64,000 nucleotides of DNA from RGIG8775 sp045660295 (GCA_045660295.1 JAZRDN010000043.1:62001-126000), one strand, 5' to 3'. Counted from the stretch's first letter, positions 1 to 7,637 are shown. Made by a program: numbers and translations. Notes: generated by a model not told the origin, from the letters alone.

Positions 1-90
1 GTTATGTTTACCGAGCTTGCGGCGGCTGTGGCAATGTGTGTTTTCGCGGCGTCAGCCGTGGTAACGGCAATTGTGAAAAAGAAAAAATAA
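1..90 (+). CDS. C-terminal end of an exported, membrane-anchored protein (partial)
   Basis: An open frame enters from the left edge and stops with TAA at 88-90. The 29 visible residues are a hydrophobic stretch (MFTELAAAVAMCVFAASAVV and onward) followed by four lysines. This is the usual look of a C-terminal membrane anchor on an exported protein. The exported protein at 7957-8832 ends in the same way, with a hydrophobic helix and an arginine-rich tail. The body of the protein lies outside the window, so its function cannot be named. A bidirectional terminator follows. Confidence 0.55.
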   Translation, partial: VMFTELAAAVAMCVFAASAVVTAIVKKKK

Positions 91-137
91 AGGACATAAC
101 GAATAGGTTATCAATAATTTACCGCACAAAATAAAAC

Positions 138-170
138 AGGGACTGTACTCTTAGTGATACAGTCCCTTTG
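138..170. terminator. Bidirectional intrinsic terminator
   Basis: A perfect 10-bp stem (138-147 with 158-167) encloses a 10-nt loop. A T-rich tract follows on the plus strand and an A-rich tract precedes it, which reads as T-rich on the minus strand. It separates the convergent partial gene at 1-90 and pgsA. Confidence 0.85.
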
Positions 171-173
171 CTA

Positions 174-755
174 TTATTTCTGGGGGTCAAGATACTTCCA
201 ATAGGAAACTATGTAGTTGATACCCGACCAGAGCGTGAAGACAATCATAAGCGCCGTGGTGAGGTACGTGAGAGGAAGATAGGTTGCCATGAATTCAAGC
301 CCGGGAATCATGTAGATAAGCGGCTCGATGATTACCGCGCAAACGCAGGCTATCTGTGTGCAGGTCTTTATCTTTCCAAGCCAGTTTGCGGCAATTACGA
401 CTCCGCTTGAGCTGGAGGCTACAAGGCGGATAGATGTAACCGCAAGCTCGCGGAAAATAACTATTATAACCGCCCAGATGAATATGGGGCGTATGGTTTC
501 GTATTTGTAGAGAATAACGAGCAACGCGCCGATGACCATAAATTTGTCGGCAAGCGGGTCGATGAATTTTCCGAAGTCGGTGATGAGATTGTACTTGCGC
601 GCTATCTTGCCGTCAAGCATGTCGGTAAGCGACGCTATAATGAAAAGTGCCACGCCGATAATACTGCCCCAGATACCGATAGGGAGCATCATAACAACAA
701 CGAATATCGGAACCATGATCATGCGGAGAACCGAGAGTTTGTTTGGTAAATTCAT
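174..755 (-). CDS. pgsA: CDP-diacylglycerol--glycerol-3-phosphate 3-phosphatidyltransferase
   Basis: This inner-membrane enzyme joins CDP-diacylglycerol and glycerol-3-phosphate to give phosphatidylglycerol phosphate, the committed step to phosphatidylglycerol and cardiolipin. The 193-residue protein carries the full CDP-alcohol phosphotransferase motif, with D45, D48, G49, A52, R53, G62, D66 and D70 in the expected spacing. Several hydrophobic helices surround the motif. The length is normal for the family. It begins 15 bp after rimO ends on the same strand, behind an AAGGA-type ribosome site, so the two are probably cotranscribed. A rimO-pgsA pairing is common in Clostridia. Among CDP-alcohol transferases a different acceptor is possible but less likely. 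Confidence 0.93.
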   Translation of the reverse strand: MNLPNKLSVLRMIMVPIFVVVMMLPIGIWGSIIGVALFIIASLTDMLDGKIARKYNLITDFGKFIDPLADKFMVIGALLVILYKYETIRPIFIWAVIIVIFRELAVTSIRLVASSSSGVVIAANWLGKIKTCTQIACVCAVIIEPLIYMIPGLEFMATYLPLTYLTTALMIVFTLWSGINYIVSYWKYLDPQK

Positions 756-770
756 AACTTGTGTCCTTTC

Positions 771-2123
771 TTACTTTGACTTGGGCGTGATGGCAACACC
801 GTAAAGGTCGTAGTCAACTACGTCTCTGATTTTTACCTCGACAAAAGAGCCGGGGGCAATTCTCATTTCACTCTTGAAGTATACCTTGCCGTCGATTTCG
901 GGGGCGTCGTTGGCACTTCTGCCAAAGTGCGCCTCGCTTACGGGGTCAAAGTCCTCGCAAAGCACCGTGATGACCTTTCCGATCATCTTTTTGTTGTTTT
1001 CCTCGTTTATCTCAAGCTGTTCGCGCATGAGAATGTCCTGACGGTCTATCTTTATCTGCTCATCTATCTGGTCGGGGAAATCGTATGCGGGGGTGTCCTC
1101 CTCGCGTGAGTAGGTGAATACTCCCACGCGCTCGAATCTCGTTTCCTTAACAAACTCGCAAAGTTCTATGAAATCCTCCTCGGTCTCACCGGGAAAGCCT
1201 ACGATAAAGGTCGTTCTTATCATAATATCGGGAATCTCGCGACGGAGCTTGGCAATGACATCTTTCACCATTGCGCTGTCTCCGTGGCGGTTCATTGCCT
1301 TGAGCATGTGGTCGGAAATGTGCTGAATCGGCAAGTCGATGTATTTGAGAATACGCGGATTGTCGCGCATCTCGGCAATAAGCTCGTCGGTTATCTTGTC
1401 GGGGTAGCAGTAGAGAAGTCTTATCCATGGGATAGAGGTCTCCTCTGTTATCTTGCGAAGCAGAGCCGCCAGCTTGTACTCGCCGTACAGGTCAAGACCG
1501 TAGCGCGTGATGTCCTGCGCTACCACGTTAAGCTCCTTGACTCCAAGCGCCTCAAGCTGCTTTGCCTCGGCGATAATGTCGTCCATCTCACGGCTGCGGA
1601 AGCGTCCGCGTATGCCGGGGATAGCGCAGTAGGCGCATTTGTTGTCACAACCCTCGGCAATCTTTATGTAAGCCGAATAATCGGGGGTCGTAAGCACTCT
1701 GTCACCGCCGAGAACCACCTCGTCGTTTTTGAGGTAAGAGGAGTATTTCTTTTTAGAGCCCTTCTTTTTCTTTACAGTCACCGCTTCTACCGCCTCGACT
1801 ATGTTGTGGATGCTTCCCACGCCGAGAATTGCGTCTACCTCGGGGAGCTCCTCAAAAATCTGGTCGCGGTAACGCTCCGCAAGACAGCCAGTGACTACGA
1901 TAGCCTTAAGAGTATGGTGTTTTTTGAGCCACGCGATGTCAAGAATGTTGTCAATAGCCTCCTGCTTTGCGCTCTCAATGAACGCGCAGGTGTTTATAAT
2001 AACCACATCCGCTTCGGTCTCCTCGGGGGTGACCTCATAGCCCGCCGCCATAAGCTCGTGAAGCATAACCTCGGTGTCGAGCTGGTTCTTGGGACAACCG
2101 AGCGAAACAAATCCAATTTTCAT
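771..2123 (-). CDS. rimO: Ribosomal protein S12 methylthiotransferase RimO
   Basis: RimO is a radical SAM enzyme that adds a methylthio group to the conserved aspartate of ribosomal protein S12. The three-part MiaB/RimO layout is visible. The N-terminal UPF0004 domain has cysteines C10, C46 and C80 for the auxiliary iron-sulfur cluster. The radical SAM core has C159, C163 and C166 (CDNKCAYC). A C-terminal TRAM domain follows. The S12-type signature GCDNKCAYCAIPGIRGRFRS favours RimO over MiaB. The 450-residue length is typical. A lysine-rich insert (KKKKGSKKK) lies near residues 118-126, just before the SAM domain. The gene starts behind its own promoter and leads into pgsA. Confidence 0.95.
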   Translation of the reverse strand: MKIGFVSLGCPKNQLDTEVMLHELMAAGYEVTPEETEADVVIINTCAFIESAKQEAIDNILDIAWLKKHHTLKAIVVTGCLAERYRDQIFEELPEVDAILGVGSIHNIVEAVEAVTVKKKKGSKKKYSSYLKNDEVVLGGDRVLTTPDYSAYIKIAEGCDNKCAYCAIPGIRGRFRSREMDDIIAEAKQLEALGVKELNVVAQDITRYGLDLYGEYKLAALLRKITEETSIPWIRLLYCYPDKITDELIAEMRDNPRILKYIDLPIQHISDHMLKAMNRHGDSAMVKDVIAKLRREIPDIMIRTTFIVGFPGETEEDFIELCEFVKETRFERVGVFTYSREEDTPAYDFPDQIDEQIKIDRQDILMREQLEINEENNKKMIGKVITVLCEDFDPVSEAHFGRSANDAPEIDGKVYFKSEMRIAPGSFVEVKIRDVVDYDLYGVAITPKSK

Positions 2124-2157
2124 TCTTTATATCCTTTCGGTAAAATACTACATTATA

Positions 2158-2186
2158 ATCATACCACATTAATCACTCAAAGTCAA
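2158..2186 (-). promoter_or_regulatory. SigA-type promoter for rimO-pgsA
   Basis: Read on the minus strand, TTGACT (2181-2186) and TATGAT (2158-2163) are separated by 17 bp, 35 bp upstream of the rimO start. Five of six bases match consensus in each box. Confidence 0.7.
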
Positions 2187-2238
2187 CCGATTTTGTTCTT
2201 CAAAAAATGAAAAATCTGAAAATTTATAGATATATTTG

Positions 2239-2276
2239 TTGACTTTTTTGCGATTTTATGATATATCTATTATAAT
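2239..2276 (+). promoter_or_regulatory. SigA-type promoter region for the 2308 membrane protein
   Basis: Two overlapping arrangements fit. TTGCGA (2248-2253) is 17 bp from a perfect TATAAT (2271-2276). TTGACT (2239-2244) is 17 bp from TATATC (2262-2267). The first has the better -10 box and the second the better -35 box. Either would start transcription just before the GTG start at 2308. Confidence 0.6.
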
Positions 2277-2307
2277 AATATTAATTATAAGGCGGAGGAA
2301 TGAAACC

Positions 2308-2835
2308 GTGAAAAAGAAAGACGTTATTGTAAACGCAGTCGTATATTTTATATTTGTTATCGTTTCGTGCGTTTTCGCGCGCGTATTTTCCAATATGGCT
2401 GTAAAGCTGGTTGACCTTTTCGTGGAGCTTCAGTTTATTTCGGCATCGGGTGTGCGAGTTGCGACCTTGATGCTGTTCTCGGCGTTTTTCATCGTTTTTA
2501 TTTCCTTCAAGTACGGCTATCACACGGCGTATTTCGATATGAAGGAGAGCTTGCTTTCCTTGTTGCTTTCGGTTGCGATGCATTTTTTGCTTTCATTTGC
2601 TACGCTCTTTTCGCCTTGGGTTGCGGGAGCAACAAAGCATATCGGCGGATTCGTGGTGTTCGGAGATAACTATACCACCGCTGAGCATATGATGGCTATT
2701 CCTATGATCACGCTTATAATGATAGGTGTTCTGATGGCGCTTTTGTTTGCGGGGCTTCTTGTGCTTGGCACACATCTGGGCGCTAATAAAAGACTTGCCG
2801 ACCGCGCCGAGCTTATGGCTAGTGAATCGAAATAA
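2308..2835 (+). CDS. Small polytopic membrane protein of unknown function
   Basis: I do not recognise a family. The start chosen is GTG at 2308, because GGCGGAGG (2291-2298) lies 9 nt upstream. A longer reading frame from 2236 would place the start inside the promoter. The 175-residue product begins MKKKDVIVNA and has about four hydrophobic helices with short loops. The central region (around residues 100-125) is Gly/Thr/His-containing, and the C-terminal tail is charged. Its own promoter lies upstream. The metallophosphoesterase begins 56 bp downstream behind its own ribosome site, so the two may share a transcript. It could be an accessory transporter or a structural membrane protein. Confidence 0.7.
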   Translation: MKKKDVIVNAVVYFIFVIVSCVFARVFSNMAVKLVDLFVELQFISASGVRVATLMLFSAFFIVFISFKYGYHTAYFDMKESLLSLLLSVAMHFLLSFATLFSPWVAGATKHIGGFVVFGDNYTTAEHMMAIPMITLIMIGVLMALLFAGLLVLGTHLGANKRLADRAELMASESK

Positions 2836-2891
2836 TCGGCAAATAATTTGGCAACAATTAATACATATACAAATAAAAAGGAGAAAACGGT

Positions 2892-3584
2892 ATGACCTAC
2901 GTAATGTCTGATATTCACGGCAACTACTACGCATTCAAGAAAATGCTTGAACAGATAAATTTTTCGGATAAGGACCTGCTTTATATCGCGGGCGACCTTG
3001 TGGATTACGGCGAGGATGGAATGGAGCTTATCTGCGATATAAGCATGCGCGAGAACGTCTATTCCATAGTCGGAGACCACGATTTTGAGGCGCTTAAAAT
3101 GCTGACCAAGTTTGAAAAGATGCTCAAAAGCGGAGAAGCGCCCGACCCCGAGTACGCCAAGGCTATGAACGATTGGGTGCACGACGGCGGTTCTTATACT
3201 CTTGAGGGCTATCGCAAGCTCGACGAGGAGATGAGAGAGGGCGTGATCGATTACCTTTCGGATATGGCTCTTTTTGAGGAGATAAGTGTAAACGGACGCG
3301 ACTACGTCATCGTCCACGCAGGCATCAAAAACTTTACCCCCGACCTCGACCTTGATAGCCTTGCCCCCGATGACTTTATTTATGAGGGACTTGATCCTGA
3401 GGCGGATTACTACGACGATAAAATGATAATCGCGGGACATATCCACACAAGCGAGCTTCCCGATGCCGATAAGGATATGATATACTACGGCAACGGTGCT
3501 ATATTCCTTGATTGCGGCTCGGCGGAGAACGGAATACTGGGATGCCTGTGCCTCGATAACGGTAAGGAGTATTATGTTAAGTAA
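2892..3584 (+). CDS. Calcineurin-like metallophosphoesterase (PPP family)
   Basis: This is a cytoplasmic phosphohydrolase of the bacterial PPP/ApaH-like group. Metal-binding blocks are visible in order: SDIHG (6-10), AGDLVDYG (33-40), GDHD (61-64) at the usual GNHE site, HAGI, and GHIHT near residue 183. The substrate is unknown; family members cleave phosphoproteins or diadenosine polyphosphates. The ribosome site is AAAAGGAG. The last 11 bp overlap the start of the downstream methyltransferase, so translation of the two is probably coupled. The second block normally reads GDxxDRG; here it reads GDLVDYG, so the arginine is missing. This argues against a standard Ser/Thr phosphatase. Confidence 0.85.
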   Translation: MTYVMSDIHGNYYAFKKMLEQINFSDKDLLYIAGDLVDYGEDGMELICDISMRENVYSIVGDHDFEALKMLTKFEKMLKSGEAPDPEYAKAMNDWVHDGGSYTLEGYRKLDEEMREGVIDYLSDMALFEEISVNGRDYVIVHAGIKNFTPDLDLDSLAPDDFIYEGLDPEADYYDDKMIIAGHIHTSELPDADKDMIYYGNGAIFLDCGSAENGILGCLCLDNGKEYYVK

Positions 3585-4947
3585 AAATCAGACTGTCACG
3601 CTTGATATAACCGATATAAACAATCTCGGTTGCGGCGTGGGCAGAATAGACGGAATGGTCGTCTTTGTCAAGGGCGCGGTAAGCGGCGATAGAGTTGAGG
3701 CAAAGATAATAAAAGTAAATAAAAGCTACTCGGTGGGTAAGCTCGAGCATATCGTGACGCCATCAGAGCATAGACTTGATGGTGAATTTTGTAACGCACC
3801 CAACGCTTGCGGCGGGTGCGTTTATCGCCATGTTACATACCCTCATGAGCTTGATATGAAAAAGAAATACGTCGAAAATGCCTTTCGCAAGTCGGGGCTT
3901 CCCGAGGTAAGGGTCGATGACGTTATGAGCACGGGCGAGATGTCGGGCTACCGCAATAAAGCCCAGTATCCTTTTGGAACGTCGGGCGGTAAGACCTGTG
4001 TCGGATTTTACGCGAGTAAGACCCATAAGGTTATTCCGTGTAACGTGTGTGCACTTCAACCGCAGGTCTTTTCGGATATATGCGACTTTGTTTGCGAGTT
4101 TGCGGACGAGAATAAATGGAGTGTCTATAACGAGGAAACAGGCGCGGGACTTTTGCGCCATCTGTACATAAGAATGGGTAAGAGTACGGAAGAAATCATG
4201 GTCTGCCTCGTTATCAATGGCGACTATCTGACCAAGGAGCAGGAGTTTTCCGCCTCGCTCTGCGAGAAATTCCCGAACGTCAAAAGCGTGCTCGTCAATA
4301 TCAATAAAAAGAATACCAACGTGGTGCTTGGCAAAAAATATCGCACCGTCCGAGGTAGAGATTATATAGAGGACGTGCTTCTCGGCAAACGCTTCCGTAT
4401 ATCGGCAGGGGCGTTCTATCAGGTCAACCACGACGGCACAGAGCTGCTTTATTCTATCGCCAAGCAAAAGGCGACCGAAATGGGCGAGATAAAAACTCTC
4501 CTTGACCTCTATTGCGGTATCGGTACGATTGGAATTTCAATCGGTGACGAGGCAGAGCGCACAGTCGGTATTGAAATTGTGGACGAGGCAATAGCCTGCG
4601 CTAAGGAAAACGCCGCCTTGAATGGCGTAAAGCACGCGCAGTTCTATTGCGGCGACGCGGGAGATGCCGAAAAGCTGCTTGATAATGCCGAGCGTGAGGG
4701 CGGAATAATAGCCAATGCAACCGTTATAGTTGACCCGCCCAGAAAGGGACTTGACCCTGCGCTTATACACTATCTGTCAAAACGCGAAATGGACAGAATA
4801 GTCTACGTTTCCTGCGATCCCGATACCCTCGCACGCGACTGCGCTATATTTAAGGAATTGGGATATACAATCGGTCGCGTCACACCCGTAGATATGTTCC
4901 CAAGAACAGGGCACGTTGAAAGTGTCGTGTGTCTCAACAAACAATAG
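3574..4947 (+). CDS. 23S rRNA (uracil-5-)-methyltransferase, TrmA/RlmD family
   Basis: This SAM-dependent enzyme makes 5-methyluridine in RNA. The product of 457 residues starts at ATG 3574 behind AAGGAG; the frame is open further upstream, but that would run deep into the previous gene. An N-terminal TRAM domain (about residues 1-60) is followed by an iron-sulfur cysteine set at C73, C79 and C82, with a fourth cysteine near 160 (IPCNVC). The C-terminal methyltransferase domain has LDLYCGIGTIGI for SAM binding, DPPRKG, and the nucleophile in VSCDPDTLARD. It ends with the family signature FPRTGHVESVV. Clostridial paralogues act on U747 or U1939, and the sequence alone does not decide which. 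Confidence 0.9.
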   Translation: MLSKNQTVTLDITDINNLGCGVGRIDGMVVFVKGAVSGDRVEAKIIKVNKSYSVGKLEHIVTPSEHRLDGEFCNAPNACGGCVYRHVTYPHELDMKKKYVENAFRKSGLPEVRVDDVMSTGEMSGYRNKAQYPFGTSGGKTCVGFYASKTHKVIPCNVCALQPQVFSDICDFVCEFADENKWSVYNEETGAGLLRHLYIRMGKSTEEIMVCLVINGDYLTKEQEFSASLCEKFPNVKSVLVNINKKNTNVVLGKKYRTVRGRDYIEDVLLGKRFRISAGAFYQVNHDGTELLYSIAKQKATEMGEIKTLLDLYCGIGTIGISIGDEAERTVGIEIVDEAIACAKENAALNGVKHAQFYCGDAGDAEKLLDNAEREGGIIANATVIVDPPRKGLDPALIHYLSKREMDRIVYVSCDPDTLARDCAIFKELGYTIGRVTPVDMFPRTGHVESVVCLNKQ

Positions 4948-4955
4948 TTTCAACA

Positions 4956-5138
4956 TCGATATGTGCCATTTCGTGTCACTCGATATAGCCTTCGGCTCGA
5001 TATGTTGCTTCGCAACTCGATATGCCCTGCGGGGCGAGAGGTGGCACGTATCCATATCGAATGCGAATAAAATGAGCATATATCGAATTTCGAGCGTAGC
5101 GAGAAATATATCGAGTTCGCCTCTGGCGAACATATCGA
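4956..5138. repeat. Multi-hairpin intergenic element with TCGATAT linkers
   Basis: This non-coding block fills most of the 330-bp gap before the glucokinase gene. Short hairpins with mostly 3-4-nt loops are joined by the recurring linker TCGATAT: AGCC-TTC-GGCT (4987-4997), GTTGC-TTC-GCAAC (5004-5016), GCCC-TGCG-GGGC (5024-5035) and TTCGCC-TCT-GGCGAA (5116-5130). The first half is enclosed by a longer imperfect stem: TCGATATGTGCCA pairs with the TGGCAC...ATATCGA end near 5060. It has no reading frame and is not CRISPR-like. It may be a family of dispersed palindromic elements, an mRNA-stability element or a terminator. Confidence 0.7.
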
Positions 5139-5204
5139 CAAAAAAGAGAGAATTTTTGCAAAATGAACGATAATAAGAATTGTATCGAATTGTAATAAAA
5201 GCTC

Positions 5205-5233
5205 TTGACACCTCGGAAAAAATAAAGTATAAT
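5205..5233 (+). promoter_or_regulatory. Consensus SigA promoter for the glucokinase gene
   Basis: TTGACA (5205-5210), 17 bp, TATAAT (5228-5233). Both boxes are perfect, with optimal spacing, 45 bp before the start codon. Strong constitutive expression is expected. Confidence 0.88.
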
Positions 5234-5277
5234 AAAAAGCGGTGTAAATAAATCCCAAAATAAAAGGAGAAATTACT

Positions 5278-6237
5278 ATGTACAGAATAGGTGTTGACTT
5301 GGGCGGTACGAATATCGCCGCAGGACTTGTTGATGAAAATTACAAAATAGTGGCTAAAAAGAGCATTCCCACAGGCGCAGAGCGCGCGGCTGAGTTTATC
5401 GTAGCCGATATGGCGGCTCTTTGCCTTGATGTTTGCAAGGAAGCTAACGTTGATATCAAGGACGTGGTGTCTGTAGGTATAGCTACCCCCGGTATCGCTA
5501 ACCACGACACAGGCGTGGTTGAGTACGCCAATAACCTTAATTTCAAGAATTTCCCTATCGGTCAGCTTCTTTCCGAGAAGCTCGGCGGTAAAAAGGTTTA
5601 TATTGAGAACGATGCTAACGCGGCGGCGTGGGGCGAGGCTATCGCAGGCGCTGCAAAGGGAACTAAGAGCTCTGTTATGATAACGCTCGGCACGGGAGTC
5701 GGCGGTGGAATCATTACCGACGGCAAGGTTTATTCCGGCTTCAACTATGCGGGAGCTGAGCTTGGTCATATCGTTATCGAACACAACGGACGCCAGTGCT
5801 CCTGCGGACGCAAGGGCTGCTGGGAGGCTTATTCCTCGGCGACAGCGCTTATTAATATGACAAAAGAAAAGTTCGAGGAATGTAAGGCTCAGGGCAGAGA
5901 AACGCTTATGGCTAAAATGGTGGCTAATGCGGGTAAAATCTCGGGCAGAACCGCGTTTGACGCTATGAGAGCGGGTGACGCGGCAGGTAAAGAGGTGGTT
6001 GACACATATCTCGCTTACCTTGTTACAGGTCTTGTAAACATCGTAAACATCTTCCAGCCCGAGGTTATTTCGCTGGGCGGCGGTGTTTCCAACGAGGGTC
6101 AGTGGCTTATCGATGAGATATATCCCTCGATTCACGAACAGCAGTACGGAAGCGGTATCGTTGAGGAGACCAAGATTCGTATTGCCGAGCTTAAGAATGA
6201 CGCGGGTATAATCGGCGCGGCTGTTCTCGGAATGTAA
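5278..6237 (+). CDS. glk: ROK-family glucokinase
   Basis: This ATP-dependent sugar kinase probably phosphorylates glucose to glucose-6-phosphate for glycolysis. The 319-residue protein has the N-terminal phosphate-binding motif DLGGTN (7-12), the sugar-site sequence IENDANAAAWGE (109-120), LGTGVGGG (137-144), and the ROK zinc site: H164 with C174, C176 and C181 in CSCGRKGC. Length and layout are those of Gram-positive glucokinases. ROK kinases also act on fructose, N-acetylglucosamine or N-acetylmannosamine, so the sugar is inferred. The gene is monocistronic between a perfect promoter and a terminator. The start is set by AAAAGGAG 8 nt upstream. Confidence 0.88.
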   Translation: MYRIGVDLGGTNIAAGLVDENYKIVAKKSIPTGAERAAEFIVADMAALCLDVCKEANVDIKDVVSVGIATPGIANHDTGVVEYANNLNFKNFPIGQLLSEKLGGKKVYIENDANAAAWGEAIAGAAKGTKSSVMITLGTGVGGGIITDGKVYSGFNYAGAELGHIVIEHNGRQCSCGRKGCWEAYSSATALINMTKEKFEECKAQGRETLMAKMVANAGKISGRTAFDAMRAGDAAGKEVVDTYLAYLVTGLVNIVNIFQPEVISLGGGVSNEGQWLIDEIYPSIHEQQYGSGIVEETKIRIAELKNDAGIIGAAVLGM

Positions 6238-6253
6238 TTATAAATAAAAATAT

Positions 6254-6282
6254 AGGGCGGAGGTTTACCTCCGCCCTTGTTG
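6254..6282 (+). terminator. Intrinsic terminator of the glucokinase gene
   Basis: A perfect 10-bp GC-rich stem (6254-6263 with 6268-6277) has a 4-nt loop and is followed by a T-rich run. Confidence 0.85.
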
Positions 6283-6309
6283 CTTTTATGCACGCCGTCT
6301 CACGGCGAA

Positions 6310-6340
6310 AAAAAGCGAAGCGCTCCGCGCTTCGCTTTTT
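6310..6340. terminator. Bidirectional terminator between glk and the small peptide gene
   Basis: A perfect 13-bp stem (6310-6322 with 6328-6340) starts with five A and ends with five T, so it works on either strand. On the minus strand it lies 19 bp after the stop codon of the 56-residue peptide gene. Confidence 0.85.
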
Positions 6341-6358
6341 GTGACAATTAAACGTTGA

Positions 6359-6529
6359 TTACTGGTTGTTACCGCCGATAAGTTGCTCCCAGGTGATAGA
6401 CATAACACCGTCAGCACCCCAACCTTTGGTGCTATCCCAGTCTGTGTTCTGGAGCATACCGCTCGTAGCACAGATATCGTTAACGCCAAAATTTACTTTA
6501 ATTGCCTCGGGGGATACATACTTTTTCAT
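6359..6529 (-). CDS. Small peptide of 56 residues, unknown function
   Basis: This short gene sits in the gap between glk and the acyltransferase-like gene. On the minus strand, AGGAGG lies about 11 nt before ATG at 6529, and the frame runs to TAA at 6359-6361. The peptide starts MKKYVSPEAIKVNFGVNDIC and has one cysteine (C20). It ends in a Gly/Trp/Asp-rich half (TDWDSTKGWGADG) and closes GGNNQ. A TTGACA-17-TATCAT promoter precedes it and a strong terminator follows. A short start of the form MKKYxxPE followed by a Gly/Asp-rich tail recalls small orphan peptides of gut Clostridia, some of which look like precursor peptides. No modification enzyme or exporter lies next to it, so I do not call it a RiPP. 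Confidence 0.72.
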   Translation of the reverse strand: MKKYVSPEAIKVNFGVNDICATSGMLQNTDWDSTKGWGADGVMSITWEQLIGGNNQ

Positions 6530-6574
6530 CGCTATATCAGCCTCCTAAATAAAATACAAACAATTTACACCATA

Positions 6575-6603
6575 ATGATACCACATTTCAAAGTGGATGT
6601 CAA
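6575..6603 (-). promoter_or_regulatory. SigA-type promoter for the small peptide gene
   Basis: On the minus strand, TTGACA (6598-6603), 17 bp, TATCAT (6575-6580), 45 bp upstream of the peptide start. The -35 box is perfect and the -10 box has one mismatch. Confidence 0.75.
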
Positions 6604-6653
6604 TGGTTTTTCGAAAAAAACAAAAAAATTTTTATTTTAAAATTTATTTTGAA

Positions 6654-7637
6654 TTAATCAATGTCGGGTATCACAGTTTCGGGCGGCATTTCAAGTACCT
6701 CGGGGTGTTCGATGTAACGTCTCATAAGCTTGAACGCAGACGCATAGTAAAATCCATCGCAGATTCGTTCATCGGTTACTACCTTTATATCTATATATCT
6801 GCGCTTGGTTACGTTGCCGTCCTTGTCAAGCGAATATTCGCTTCGCTTTGATCCGTACGCCACGAAGATGGGAAGATTTCCGAAATCGTAGATGTGGTGA
6901 TAAATAGGCTTGATTCCGAGAGAGCCCATGCTGGTTATTATCATCGAGCCGTGGAAAGGGCTTAATTCAAGCAGCTTTTTGGGAAGCCGGCCGAAATAGT
7001 CAAGGAAGAACAGCAGCTTTACAGTCCATCTGAGCAAAAGCCCCGGGATAAGCAAAAGCAGCTTGTTGAGCTTGTCAAAGGAATTCGTCTCTCCCTCTGT
7101 GTTGTTTGCCTGCACCACCTCGTCGAATTTTCTGTATACGTCATCAATGGTGTCGGTGGGCTTGAAATGTACCTTTATACAGGTGTCGTTTGCCTCAAGC
7201 GACATGTTGCGCTTTATGGTCATGGCAACGATTATCTCATCGTCTCTGGCGTAAAGCTTCTGACCGCTGATAAAGCGGTTGATTCCGGGACGCTGGGAAA
7301 CAGTTCTTATGTAAGCCGCAAGGATAACGTGAAGGAAGCCGAAATTGGTATATCCCTCCTTGACCTTTTTGCGGCAGAATTTATCAACCTCGGTTACGTC
7401 AAAGCTGTCGGCATACGTGTTCAGTGCGTCGCTTCGCTTTGCCATGATGTATGGCATAGCCTTGAGCATGGGGCTGGAGGTCTTTATTTTTCTTCCGTCG
7501 GAACGGTCGCCGCGAAGGCGGCTTCTTTTGCGGGGCTTGGTGGATTTTTGGTCGTTTTTCTTACTTGCTTCGGAAGCATTCTCGGAAACGACCTCGTTTT
7601 CTGCCGCTTCTACGGTGTTTGTTTCGAGGTTTTTCAT
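6654..7637 (-). CDS. E2-type acyltransferase-fold protein, catalytic histidine missing
   Basis: The C-terminal part of this 327-residue protein matches the catalytic domain of 2-oxo-acid dehydrogenase E2 / chloramphenicol acetyltransferases. No lipoyl or peripheral-subunit-binding domain is present. The N-terminal 70 residues are disordered-looking and very basic (KKNDQKSTKPRKRSRLRG). The active-site motif HxxxDG reads ERICDG (290-295), so the general base is glutamate instead of histidine. A hydrophobic segment (LLLLIPGLLLRWTVKLLFFL) in the middle could touch the membrane. The start at 7637 is chosen because AAGGAG lies 7 nt upstream; a longer frame to 7685 has no such site. No pyruvate dehydrogenase genes are nearby. 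The role is unknown. Confidence 0.72.
   Translation of the reverse strand: MKNLETNTVEAAENEVVSENASEASKKNDQKSTKPRKRSRLRGDRSDGRKIKTSSPMLKAMPYIMAKRSDALNTYADSFDVTEVDKFCRKKVKEGYTNFGFLHVILAAYIRTVSQRPGINRFISGQKLYARDDEIIVAMTIKRNMSLEANDTCIKVHFKPTDTIDDVYRKFDEVVQANNTEGETNSFDKLNKLLLLIPGLLLRWTVKLLFFLDYFGRLPKKLLELSPFHGSMIITSMGSLGIKPIYHHIYDFGNLPIFVAYGSKRSEYSLDKDGNVTKRRYIDIKVVTDERICDGFYYASAFKLMRRYIEHPEVLEMPPETVIPDID

Noticed and set aside
1284..2210. Open frame of about 300 codons on the plus strand opposite rimO
   Set aside because: It lies entirely antisense to a protein with complete RimO motifs. It has no ribosome site and its residues show no family features.
3496..3573. Upstream extension of the rRNA methyltransferase into the phosphoesterase gene, suggesting a fusion
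   Set aside because: The frames differ and AAGGAG lies directly before ATG 3574, so this is an 11-bp gene overlap and not a fusion.
4956..5138. CRISPR-like array (regular TCGATAT words)
   Set aside because: The repeated word is only 7 bp, the spacing is uneven, and the intervening pieces are hairpins rather than unique spacers. No cas gene is near.
4777..6135. Open frame of about 450 codons on the minus strand across the end of the rRNA methyltransferase, the hairpin element and glk
   Set aside because: It crosses two well-supported genes, a non-coding repeat and a promoter. The length is a by-product of codon bias.
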